Shown piece by piece: positions 13,477-19,745 of a DNA stretch of 20,519 nucleotides. Position 1 is the stretch's first letter. Every line of letters starts with the position of its first letter. The position numbers and the translations under genes were made by a program. Below the pieces are notes generated by a model. It saw nothing but the letters and a program-made list of their open reading frames with translations. It was not told the origin of the DNA and made no database searches. This DNA is from a virus. Location: the IMG/VR virus record IMGVR_UViG_3300025133_008824, positions 1-20,519 of that record. The stretch is one strand, 5' to 3'.

Positions 13477-13644
13477 TTATTTTAGACGACGATTTTGAGC
13501 TAAAAGTCGATATCCCCAGTCGGCGAACAATCCGAATATGGCGATGTCAGCAAGGGCGTCAAGAGTCGACCCTGGAAGAACAATCGACGCAAGAATAACA
13601 GTGATTCCGGCGAGTCGTAAAGTATTTTTATTGATTTCAGACAT
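13477..13644 (-). CDS. Small membrane protein, 55 residues
   Basis: A 55-residue frame starting MSEINKNTLRLAGITVILAS. Residues about 11-24 are hydrophobic, followed by a Gly/Pro turn and a second hydrophobic stretch (DALADIAIFGLFADWGY), ending in a basic NRRLK. This suggests a two-helix hairpin in the membrane with the positive end inside. CGAAGGAAATAAA precedes the ATG, a good ribosome site, and the start lies one base past the stop of the DUF3310 gene. The region would otherwise be a 230-base gap in a dense gene string. Function unknown. Confidence 0.7.
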   Translation of the reverse strand: MSEINKNTLRLAGITVILASIVLPGSTLDALADIAIFGLFADWGYRLLAQNRRLK

Positions 13645-13645
13645 T

Positions 13646-13846
13646 TTATTTCCTTCGTATTTCTACTAATCGATCAAGATACCAGAGTGCTTTCTCTAAG
13701 TCCTCAATCTCGTTTCCTTTATACGGTGCTCTAAGCAGATACTTTAGCACATTGCCTTCATGAAATCCCAAATTCCACTCTTCAATTACGTCGAGAACTT
13801 CAATTTTGCCAATATTGTAATGATTGGGATGATTAACTTTGCTCAT
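13646..13846 (-). CDS. DUF3310 protein
   Basis: A 66-residue protein matching the phage-widespread DUF3310 family: VNHPNHYNIGKIEVLDVIEE, then GNVLKYLLRAPYKG, then EDLEKALWYLDRLVE, covering the full usual domain. The HPxHY and GNxxKYxxR motifs are its hallmarks. The biochemical role of the family is not settled. I chose the ATG at 13846 because family members begin just before VNHP; a TTG at 13873 would add nine residues, and neither has a clear ribosome site. GCAGTATAAAAC lies only a few bases before the ATG and may be a promoter-like element. Confidence 0.88.
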   Translation of the reverse strand: MSKVNHPNHYNIGKIEVLDVIEEWNLGFHEGNVLKYLLRAPYKGNEIEDLEKALWYLDRLVEIRRK

Positions 13847-13878
13847 GTATGTTTTATACTGCAAGGGATTCAATTGTA

Positions 13879-14148
13879 TTACTTGTCTTGAACAAGAACG
13901 ATCTCATCTTCATAAACCCAGACTGAGTTTCCACTTAACAAGATCTTGTAGTCGAAAGTTCTATCACCTGACACGGGTGTTACATGAGATCGGCATGACA
14001 AATACGTTCTTCTACCGATGATGACGCCCACTCCGCTTGATTTTTCTAAACCAAATATTTCCAAGACATTGTGCTGGAGTGACTTCTTCAGTCTAACTAA
14101 ATCCCCGATCTTAAACTTAGGGGGTGCGGTCGACGATCCATTCATCAT
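13879..14148 (-). CDS. GDLV-motif SH3-like protein
   Basis: An 89-residue protein: PKFKIGDLVRLKKSLQ, then SGVGVIIGRRTY, then RTFDYKILLSGNSVWVYEDE. It is the longest member of the group, with larger loops. It starts at an ATG-ATG pair at 14148/14145 and overlaps the end of the transglycosylase gene by 32 bases; GGAAG lies just upstream. The terminal VWVYEDEIVLVQDK matches the final strand seen in the others. Function unknown. Confidence 0.7.
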   Translation of the reverse strand: MMNGSSTAPPKFKIGDLVRLKKSLQHNVLEIFGLEKSSGVGVIIGRRTYLSCRSHVTPVSGDRTFDYKILLSGNSVWVYEDEIVLVQDK

Positions 14149-14734
14149 ATCGCTTCCGGATGAGGCGCGTGATTCTGATTGATGATCGCTGGTATCTTTC
14201 TATTACTTTTCTTGCTTTTGAGTGTCGCCATTTTGGTCCCCCGTTATAACAAGCAAAAATATTATCACCTTGACATGCTTTAAATCTATAGAAATCACGC
14301 AATATAAATACGGCGTGACGAGCACTAGTTCGGGGGTTCATGTTACTTTTTACAAAATCTTTTTTAGAATTGTAACCCAACTTCTTATACCACCATCTTG
14401 CATTGATCTGGAACAATCCATAATCCCCAGTATGAGAAACAATGTTTGAATAGAATGATGACTCTTTAAATGCGATAGTAAGCAATAAAACTTTATCGAA
14501 GTTTTCTTCTTTGGCAGTCTCTAATATAATACTAACGTTTGTTAGCTGCTCAGAATTTAAGTGCCCTAACACAGACGCTGCGTGGAAATATGTTATTTCT
14601 AGTTCATCGTCGGGAACAGCAGCGAGATGGATTGTAGGAGTATCATCTTCATACTTTTCATATACAGGAGTCGGCTCATTACACCCATTGCATGACGCAA
14701 GGAGAATTAATGCGGGAAGATATTTTTTTAACAT
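14117..14734 (-). CDS. SLT-type lytic transglycosylase lipoprotein
   Basis: A 205-residue lipoprotein starting MLKKYLPALILLASCNGC; the lipobox LLASC puts the lipidated residue at C15. The catalytic domain spans about 70-180: IAFKESSF with catalytic E91, HTGDYGLFQIN (101-111), and ACYNGG (161-166), the three landmarks of the lysozyme-like SLT fold. It should cleave peptidoglycan glycan strands while held on a membrane. The start is supported by GAGGT before the ATG; an upstream extension to 14767 would bury the signal peptide. A TATAAT box is 19 bases upstream. It may thin the wall for lysis or DNA entry, or be part of the flanking envelope island. Confidence 0.88.
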   Translation of the reverse strand: MLKKYLPALILLASCNGCNEPTPVYEKYEDDTPTIHLAAVPDDELEITYFHAASVLGHLNSEQLTNVSIILETAKEENFDKVLLLTIAFKESSFYSNIVSHTGDYGLFQINARWWYKKLGYNSKKDFVKSNMNPRTSARHAVFILRDFYRFKACQGDNIFACYNGGPKWRHSKARKVIERYQRSSIRITRLIRKRYDEWIVDRTP

Positions 14735-14753
14735 AGTCAACCTCAAGTTTTTT

Positions 14754-14759
14754 ATTATA
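14754..14759 (-). promoter_or_regulatory. Candidate promoter -10 box (TATAAT) for the transglycosylase lipoprotein gene
   Basis: The minus-strand context is GCAGAGTATAATAAAAAAC, 19 bases before the ATG at 14734. The flanking GCAG...TATAATA resembles that of the upstream M23 gene. Confidence 0.5.
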
Positions 14760-14788
14760 CTCTGCATTTTTCTAATCTTAAGAAGATA

Positions 14789-15589
14789 TTATCGTCTATA
14801 GAAAACAAAGCACTTGTTAAACATGCAGAATTTATAAACGTCTCTATCTTCTTCTATTACAGAATCAACAATCGCTCGAATAGAATCGTGCGGAGAAGCA
14901 ATAGATAAGTTTTCTAGCTTGTCGACGCCGGCGTAGATAACTCCGACGATCTGCATAGAAGAGTTTAAGATAGGTGAGCCTGAAGATCCTGGGCGTGTTG
15001 GAATAGAAAACACTGCTTCGTGAACACCTGGCCTTCCAGAGTAAAACCCTTCAAAGATCATAACTGTTTTTCTTCCAAAATATCCGTACGGGGCAGCCAT
15101 ATTATAAACTCTTTCCCCTCTAGCTGGTGGGTCTTCAGCAATATCCAGGTATTTTAGATTTGCATCCGGGTGGAGAAGAACCTTCAAGACGCATAAATCG
15201 TTTTTAGAATCAATTCGAATAACTTCTGTTGACATTTTATTGAGATCCTCATCAACGACTGTGATCGCTGACGTCAATATTGTTATTTTCATTTCATCCT
15301 TGAGATTTTTTGGGATCTTTGGATTTGCGCAAGAATGGCCTGCAGTTAGAAAAAATCCGTAATCAGAATTACTTCTACTTCTAGCAAAGAAAGCCCCCGA
15401 AGACGTGGAGACAGACGTCTTAATTGTGCACTGGTCGCCGTGACATATTTTCAAAAGCATTGAGTGTCGAATCATTCCAAATGCTTCAGTCGCCATATAG
15501 ACTCTATTCGGTGACACATAACAGCTGCTTAATGGGAGCAGACAAAATAAAGTTACAGCAGGAAGTATATTTTTTATGATTTTTTCCAT
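14789..15589 (-). CDS. Trypsin-like serine protease lipoprotein
   Basis: A 266-residue protein starting MEKIIKNILPAVTLFCLLPL with lipobox PLSSC (lipidated C23). The S1-type triad is H85 (FLTAGHSC), D131 (NDLCVLKV) and S203 (RPGSSGSPIL). The distances fit a single trypsin-like domain, without a PDZ domain. Extra Cys pairs (C49/C54, C256/C260) suggest disulfides. The frame is open further upstream to 15889, but that stretch overlaps the divergent genes and lacks a signal, so the ATG at 15589 is preferred even though its ribosome site is weak. It should be lipid-anchored outside the cytoplasm. It diverges from the plus-strand genes across a 70-base gap. Substrate unknown. Confidence 0.85.
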   Translation of the reverse strand: MEKIIKNILPAVTLFCLLPLSSCYVSPNRVYMATEAFGMIRHSMLLKICHGDQCTIKTSVSTSSGAFFARSRSNSDYGFFLTAGHSCANPKIPKNLKDEMKITILTSAITVVDEDLNKMSTEVIRIDSKNDLCVLKVLLHPDANLKYLDIAEDPPARGERVYNMAAPYGYFGRKTVMIFEGFYSGRPGVHEAVFSIPTRPGSSGSPILNSSMQIVGVIYAGVDKLENLSIASPHDSIRAIVDSVIEEDRDVYKFCMFNKCFVFYRR

Positions 15590-15659
15590 ATTAGTAAATA
15601 TGTAGGAACGCGCATACACATATAAAAATATTGCGCTAAGTAGTCTCGGAGCATTTCCC

Positions 15660-15938
15660 ATGAAATTTTTAAAGAACTCTGTCGTTGGCTTAGTTGCCAT
15701 CTTCATCGCGCTAGCTTTTTTAAACAAAGGCGGCATCAAACAAAAAGAACAAGCTTGGACAAAAAATGGCAATGAATGGTCATATGTCGGAACCAAGTCA
15801 GATGAAAAAAAGCAAATACACATTATAGAAACTTCTACTATTAACGACAAAGAAATATTTAATACTGTGATAAAGATGCCTTTTGTCACACTAGAGGGCG
15901 CAGATCAATCTCATGGTAAAAATTGGAGAAAAAACTAG
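15660..15938 (+). CDS. Small membrane-anchored or secreted protein
   Basis: A 92-residue protein starting MKFLKNSVVGLVAIFIALAF, a signal anchor or uncleaved signal peptide; no lipobox is seen. The rest is polar, with likely beta strands (QIHIIETSTINDKEIFNTVI). It is the first of three plus-strand genes and overlaps the second by 26 bases. GGAG lies eight bases before the ATG. TATAAA in the 70-base divergent gap (near 15620) could be its promoter. The base composition is AT-rich by eye. Function unknown. Confidence 0.65.
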   Translation: MKFLKNSVVGLVAIFIALAFLNKGGIKQKEQAWTKNGNEWSYVGTKSDEKKQIHIIETSTINDKEIFNTVIKMPFVTLEGADQSHGKNWRKN

Positions 15939-16371
15939 ACTTGGTATTCTGCTCAGCCTTTTAGCTGTAGCAGGATTAACATACTACGAAATTTCTCATA
16001 GGCCCGCCCTAGTATTTAAAAAAGACACTTCATATTTTATGTCCGGGAAGAATCGGGACTGCAACTGGCAAGTGTTTTTTGAGAAAGATGTTTATCTAAA
16101 AAGAGGCTCTTTCTCAAATGTATTCATTGGATTACCTGAAAAACAAAAACTCGGGGCGATCAAAGGAATCGTAGAGTCAACTGACTCTGATCTTCTTTTA
16201 GCTTTTTCATTTCCCGGAAAGTTTAGCAGTCCTCCCATAGTGCTGACGTCTAGACATCAATCAATCAAAATTCCCTATGAATCAGTTAGGTTCAAGCTGC
16301 TCAATAGCAGCATTTTAACTATCTTAATCTACAAAGACCAAGAAACTTGTATGAAGATGAGGGGCCGTTGA
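15913..16371 (+). CDS. Single-pass membrane protein of unknown function
   Basis: A 152-residue protein. Residues about 9-26 (RLGILLSLLAVAGLTYYEI) form a single N-terminal membrane segment, so about 125 residues should face outwards. That part is strand-rich (NWQVFFEKDVYLKRGSF, SIKIPYESVRFKLL) with two Cys (one in RDC, one near the end). It starts inside the preceding gene, and its stop TGA shares a base with the ATG of the VWA lipoprotein gene (TGATG), so the three are translationally coupled and probably work together. Not recognised. Confidence 0.68.
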   Translation: MVKIGEKTRLGILLSLLAVAGLTYYEISHRPALVFKKDTSYFMSGKNRDCNWQVFFEKDVYLKRGSFSNVFIGLPEKQKLGAIKGIVESTDSDLLLAFSFPGKFSSPPIVLTSRHQSIKIPYESVRFKLLNSSILTILIYKDQETCMKMRGR

Positions 16372-17618
16372 TGAAAAAAGTTCTAATCATGCTTTCACTC
16401 TTATCAGTCATCAGCTGCTCAGACGATCCAGAGCTGGTCGCGCTTGAGTGCTCGCCTGGCAGCGTGAGAAATTGTGATGAGAGCGGTGCAGTTGTAGCAG
16501 ATAACCTATCAAGCTTGGTAAGAAACGGTATATGTTCCTACGGTAAGCAGCACTGCTCCTTTGACGGCTGGGGTGAGTGCATCGGAGCTCAAGGTCCTGA
16601 AGCTGAGGTTTGTGATGGTTTAGATAATGACTGCAATGGGCAAATTGATGATGAGTACCCCGAAAAAAATGAGCTATGTGGATTCGTCGGGGGCGTGAAT
16701 TATAGTGAGGGAATATGCCAGCCAGGCGTCTACCAGTGTGAAGACGGGGCTATTAAATGCGAAGGACACATCGGACCTGAACTTGAGGTTTGTGATGGGA
16801 TTGATAATAATTGCAGCGGAGAAATTGACGAACATATTGTCAACCAGACAGCTGTAGTTTGTTATGACGGGCCACCGGGGACGATGAGGGTTGGAATTTG
16901 CAGAGCTGGGATCTCATACTGCACAGACGCAGTCATGACCCACTGCGAGGGACAAATCCTCCCAGAAGAAGAAAGATGTGACGGGATTGATAATAACTGT
17001 GACGGTGTTATCGACGAAGGATTTGAAGAAAGGCGTGCGGAAATAATTTTTGTTGTTGATGCATCAGGTTCATTTAGTGATGAAATCAACTCAATGATTG
17101 GCGGGATTCGGCCGCTTCTCTCAGATCCTATTACGGAAAGATTTAAGTTTGGCCTAGTAGTCATTGGAATGAGAGAACCGGAGAGAGATCCTGAGAGCAA
17201 CTACAAGCACTTGATTAAAGCGTCTGATTTAGTCCCACGTGATGAGTTTCTGACTTACCTTGAAGAAATACTAACAACTCACATGAGCAATTCTGGTGGA
17301 CAGGAACCATCATACGATGCGATTGTCGGGATTTCCAACGGAGATATCTCTTTTGACTTCTCTGAAAATGCACAAAAGATCATTGTTCTTATGACTGACG
17401 AGCCTGGCCAAACTTATGCAACACCTGGGAATAACGAAATGCTGGCGGCGCAAGCTGTTAGGGACGGATCTTTTGGAATCTATATCTTTTCTTTAGCAGA
17501 GCACTTTTACTCATTTGATGATATAGTAAGAGATCATAGTCACTTACACTCTGCTACGTCAGACCCTAATACTGTGTTTAGTCAGCTTCAAACTATGTTT
17601 GATGATATCTGCAGATAA
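16371..17618 (+). CDS. MopE-repeat and von Willebrand A domain lipoprotein
   Basis: A 415-residue lipoprotein starting MKKVLIMLSLLSVISC (lipidated C16). Three 60-residue Cys-rich repeats follow, each ending in CDGxDNxCxGxID (81, 141, 203), the putative metal-binding MopE motif common in myxobacterial surface proteins. Residues about 224-415 form a VWA domain: the metal-ion-dependent adhesion site has DASGS (D230, S232, S234), GGQEPSYDAI and LMTDEPG. Such proteins bind partner proteins through a divalent metal. The ATG at 16371 is preceded by GAGGGG; a start at 16347 would hide the signal peptide. Its stop is one base from the stop of the convergent protease gene. The architecture is host-like for a phage gene and suggests acquired cargo. 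Confidence 0.88.
   Translation: MKKVLIMLSLLSVISCSDDPELVALECSPGSVRNCDESGAVVADNLSSLVRNGICSYGKQHCSFDGWGECIGAQGPEAEVCDGLDNDCNGQIDDEYPEKNELCGFVGGVNYSEGICQPGVYQCEDGAIKCEGHIGPELEVCDGIDNNCSGEIDEHIVNQTAVVCYDGPPGTMRVGICRAGISYCTDAVMTHCEGQILPEEERCDGIDNNCDGVIDEGFEERRAEIIFVVDASGSFSDEINSMIGGIRPLLSDPITERFKFGLVVIGMREPERDPESNYKHLIKASDLVPRDEFLTYLEEILTTHMSNSGGQEPSYDAIVGISNGDISFDFSENAQKIIVLMTDEPGQTYATPGNNEMLAAQAVRDGSFGIYIFSLAEHFYSFDDIVRDHSHLHSATSDPNTVFSQLQTMFDDICR
16605..17024 (+). repeat. Three intragenic MopE-type repeats
   Basis: The protein-level repeat EVCDGLDNDCNGQID recurs as EVCDGIDNNCSGEID and ERCDGIDNNCDGVID at 60-62 residue spacing. Each is preceded by a GIC...G...C......C.G...PE pattern. At DNA level only short stretches such as GATTGATAATAA are shared. 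Confidence 0.8.
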
Positions 17619-17619
17619 A

Positions 17620-18393
17620 CTACTTATCAGTTGGGCACCATTCAGGCTTAATCCAGTTTTGTTCTGCACACAGATGATTCTCAAGTTTTTCAAAATCCAT
17701 CATTGAGCTCGGTGTTGCAAAAACAATAGACTCAAGAAGCTGCGGGACATATCCCCTTCCCACAGGAAGTGCGACTAATACCCCGACAAAATATCCTTGC
17801 TTGTCAAAAAATCCTGAACCTGAGGCGCCTGGCCATCCGTACGTATGTATGGTGATCTTAGTTCTGTCATTAGATATCTTCTCTATGCCGGCGACATCAC
17901 CTCTCAGAGTAAGAAGATCATGATGACCAGGGTACCCTGAATACGTTAGCGTTTCACCGATCTCTGGGAGCGAACGATTTACTTTTAAGGGTACAGCCAA
18001 AATAGATTCTAGCTTCTTTACTGCAAGGACACAGATGTCCTCTTCGCGATCAAAATAAACAATCCATCCTTTTTGTCTTTCTCTTTCAGGTGTTACAACC
18101 CAAACATATGACTGGGTTGATGCATCTACAACATGGGCGGCAGTAATTACCAAGTGGCGATTTTTATATGTAACGTATGTTCCACTTCCTCGGCCGCTAT
18201 TTGGAGTAAAGACTTTAACTGTTGCATATCTAGATCGAAGCTCATATGGGTTTAGAGTTTCAACTGGGGTTGCGTTGCCCCAAAAAAACTCTGTTAGGGC
18301 TTTTTTGTCATCTTTACACACGGGCACAGGCTGATCGGAGCTGCAGCTTACAGCCAAGATGAATATAGAACACAAAGATAAAATATTTTTCAT
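17620..18393 (-). CDS. Trypsin-like serine protease lipoprotein, second copy
   Basis: A 257-residue lipoprotein starting MKNILSLCSIFILAVSC (lipidated C17). The triad is H87 (VITAAHVVD), D119 (REEDICVLAV) and S191 (GWPGASGSGFF), a full S1 chymotrypsin-fold domain without extra modules. It shares architecture with the protease at 14789 (lipobox, single domain, similar length) but little sequence outside the motifs, so they are distant relatives or separate acquisitions. The gene converges on the VWA gene with one base between stops and no terminator hairpin. GAAAGAG lies before the ATG. It should act outside the cytoplasm; the substrate is unknown, and the neighbouring VWA lipoprotein is a candidate partner. 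Confidence 0.87.
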   Translation of the reverse strand: MKNILSLCSIFILAVSCSSDQPVPVCKDDKKALTEFFWGNATPVETLNPYELRSRYATVKVFTPNSGRGSGTYVTYKNRHLVITAAHVVDASTQSYVWVVTPERERQKGWIVYFDREEDICVLAVKKLESILAVPLKVNRSLPEIGETLTYSGYPGHHDLLTLRGDVAGIEKISNDRTKITIHTYGWPGASGSGFFDKQGYFVGVLVALPVGRGYVPQLLESIVFATPSSMMDFEKLENHLCAEQNWIKPEWCPTDK

Positions 18394-18413
18394 AATACTC
18401 TTTCAAAAAAATT

Positions 18414-18501
18414 TGGAGGAGAGTGAGGGATTCGAACCCTCGGTAGATTGCTCTACAGCCGCGTTCCAGGCGACCACCTTCGACCGCTCGGTCAACTCTC
18501 C
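18414..18501 (-). tRNA. tRNA-Ser (anticodon GGA)
   Basis: Eighty-eight bases including an encoded CCA end. The acceptor stem GGAGAGT pairs with ACTCTCC. The anticodon arm is GTCGC-CTGGAAC-GCGGC, giving anticodon GGA (reads UCC and UCU). The long variable arm GTAGA-GCAA-TCTAC is diagnostic of a class II tRNA, here serine. The T arm is GAGGG-TTCGAAT-CCCTC. All stems pair, so the gene looks functional. It sits alone between the protease lipoprotein gene and a hypothetical gene. Single tRNAs are common in large phages; tRNA genes are also frequent integration sites, but no attachment repeat was seen. Confidence 0.96.
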
Positions 18502-18518
18502 ATAACAGGTGCTAAGTA

Positions 18519-18812
18519 TTAATCTAAAATAACTTTCTCGTTAGTCTTCCAGTTTCTCAAATAGACGGTGCAAAGACCTTGCTTATAGGCCAAATTTAGA
18601 TCTTTGACTTTTAACCAAGCTGTTTGCCGATCGCTATATGTAAACAAAGTGTGATGAGATCTCCCTCGGCCCTTTCTTCCTTCGAAATCCAAGCATACAT
18701 GCCAAGGGTGTGTATCAGATTGACAAAAGTTTGACTTACGTTCCCAGGGCCATGCCTCAGTATCACCTGTTTTCTTAGCCTTGCCGATTGGTCGCTTGTA
18801 CTTATTAGACAT
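18519..18812 (-). CDS. Hypothetical basic protein
   Basis: A 97-residue basic protein starting MSNKYKRPIGKAKKTGD. GGAG lies six bases before the ATG at 18812; an in-frame start at 18854 lacks such a site. The core is rich in Trp, His and Arg (EAWPWERKSNFCQSDTHPWH, GRKGRGRSHHTLFTY), followed by probable beta strands (LCTVYLRNWKTNEKVIL). Basic aromatic composition is compatible with nucleic-acid binding, without a known motif. A TATAAT box is 19 bases upstream, so this gene and perhaps the tRNA downstream form one transcript. Confidence 0.62.
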   Translation of the reverse strand: MSNKYKRPIGKAKKTGDTEAWPWERKSNFCQSDTHPWHVCLDFEGRKGRGRSHHTLFTYSDRQTAWLKVKDLNLAYKQGLCTVYLRNWKTNEKVILD

Positions 18813-18831
18813 CTTTAACTCCGAATGATTG

Positions 18832-18837
18832 ATTATA
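18832..18837 (-). promoter_or_regulatory. Candidate promoter -10 box (TATAAT) for the 18519-18812 gene
   Basis: The minus-strand context is AGATAGTATAATCAATC, 19 bases before the ATG at 18812. TTATAC lies 17 bases upstream of it, a poor -35 match. The promoter sits within an 87-base stretch (18813-18899) that holds no gene. Confidence 0.5.
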
Positions 18838-18899
18838 CTATCTATAGTCCGCAAGTATAACAGAGATCATTCTGGGAACTCTGGGATATACTTATTTAT

Positions 18900-19385
18900 C
18901 TAATCCCTGGATTCCTCATCTATTGCTTGCTGTGTAGAAACGCTTAGCACCATCTCATGCAATCGTCCGGGAGAAATTTTTTCATATGTTATAGGAAAAA
19001 TTCCAGCTGTAATTAGCGCATGAGCGATCCACTGTGAGCAGTACCACTTTCTGTCGTGTTTAATCATATACGGTACGAACTGTGATATTATCATACCGAT
19101 CCAATCATATTTCTGTCCTGCTGTTTGCTCATAGAATCTGAATATGTTTTTTAGTTGAAGATCATCTACTTTTAGTTCTACTTTCTTCCAGCCCTTGTCG
19201 TCACAACAGAAGTCTTCTTGAACCATTCGGACAACGCCTTCTTCTTCTGGGCAAATTCCTGCCGTTATCCCCCCTGGGAGGATAAGCTCGGCGTGAAGAT
19301 ATGGGCTCTTAGTCCACCATGCAATAATCTTTTGGCGCCAATCTTGCGCGGGAGCACAATAAAATGCGACCCAGATTGAATTCAC
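18900..19385 (-). CDS. Permuted NlpC/P60-like (YiiX/YebB-type) papain-fold protein
   Basis: A 161-residue protein. The landmarks are WWTKSPYLHAELIL near residue 30 (candidate catalytic H31, with E33) and DRKWYCSQWIAHAL near residue 116 (candidate nucleophile C116). The order His first, then Cys marks the circularly permuted NlpC/P60 subfamily. GQKYDWIGM between them is also typical. Members act on wall peptides, lipids or unknown amide/ester bonds, so the substrate is open. It has no signal peptide, as expected if released by a holin or packaged. The GTG start at 19385 is supported by AGGA five bases upstream. Confidence 0.75.
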   Translation of the reverse strand: MNSIWVAFYCAPAQDWRQKIIAWWTKSPYLHAELILPGGITAGICPEEEGVVRMVQEDFCCDDKGWKKVELKVDDLQLKNIFRFYEQTAGQKYDWIGMIISQFVPYMIKHDRKWYCSQWIAHALITAGIFPITYEKISPGRLHEMVLSVSTQQAIDEESRD

Positions 19386-19397
19386 AAGGTTCCTAGA

Positions 19398-19745
19398 TTA
19401 GTTTTTTGTCTTCTTAGAAGATGTTTTCTTGGTGCGAGATGAAGTCTTAGACTTTTTAGCAGACGATGTAGCTTTGGTTGTCTTCTTAGATCGACGCTTT
19501 TTCGTCTTTGTTGCTTTTTCTAGATCAGGATCAACTGACAGTGAATTGATGATTGCCTGCGCTGGTTCAGTTGCATCATTCACCTTTGAAGTTTCAATTG
19601 ATTCTACTTCTAGCACATCCTCTGTTTCGTCAGTGGTAGCTTCCTCAACTTGATCATCTTTAGCAGTTGAAGTTTTTTCCTTGGGGCGAGCTGTAAGTGA
19701 CGGGGGATTTAAATCACTCAGGCTTATTCTTGCGGTTGATGCCAT
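19398..19745 (-). CDS. Lysine-rich, histone-H1-like protein
   Basis: A 115-residue protein in two parts. The first 75 residues are acidic and Ser/Thr-rich (VEEATTDETEDVLEVESIET). The last 35 are a low-complexity Lys/Ser/Thr tail (KATKTKKRRSKKTTKATSSA and onward to the end), like the C-terminal tails of histone H1 and bacterial H1-like proteins. Such tails bind DNA without sequence specificity. It may condense phage DNA or be a packaged protein; a disordered linker role is the alternative. AAGGAGAAAAAA precedes the ATG. It overlaps its upstream neighbour by 32 bases. Confidence 0.7.
   Translation of the reverse strand: MASTARISLSDLNPPSLTARPKEKTSTAKDDQVEEATTDETEDVLEVESIETSKVNDATEPAQAIINSLSVDPDLEKATKTKKRRSKKTTKATSSAKKSKTSSRTKKTSSKKTKN

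Noticed and set aside
14765-14785. Possible hairpin ATCTT-AAG-AAGAT downstream of the first protease gene
   Set aside because: Stem of five weak pairs with a three-base loop and no T run; not credible as a terminator.
15590-15889. N-terminal extension of the serine protease at 14789
   Set aside because: It would place about 100 residues before an obvious lipoprotein signal peptide and runs antisense to a plus-strand gene with a good start.
16862-17200. Minus-strand frame of 112 residues inside the VWA gene
   Set aside because: Antisense to the VWA domain metal-site region; composition is that of a shadow frame.
17616-17622. Expected bidirectional terminator between the convergent genes
   Set aside because: Only one base separates the stop codons and no hairpin with a T run is visible around it.
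18865-18890. Direct repeat TCTGGGA-ac-TCTGGGA
   Set aside because: Single short repeat in a gene-free stretch; no second copy elsewhere and no hairpin or run of T, so neither an attachment site nor a terminator.
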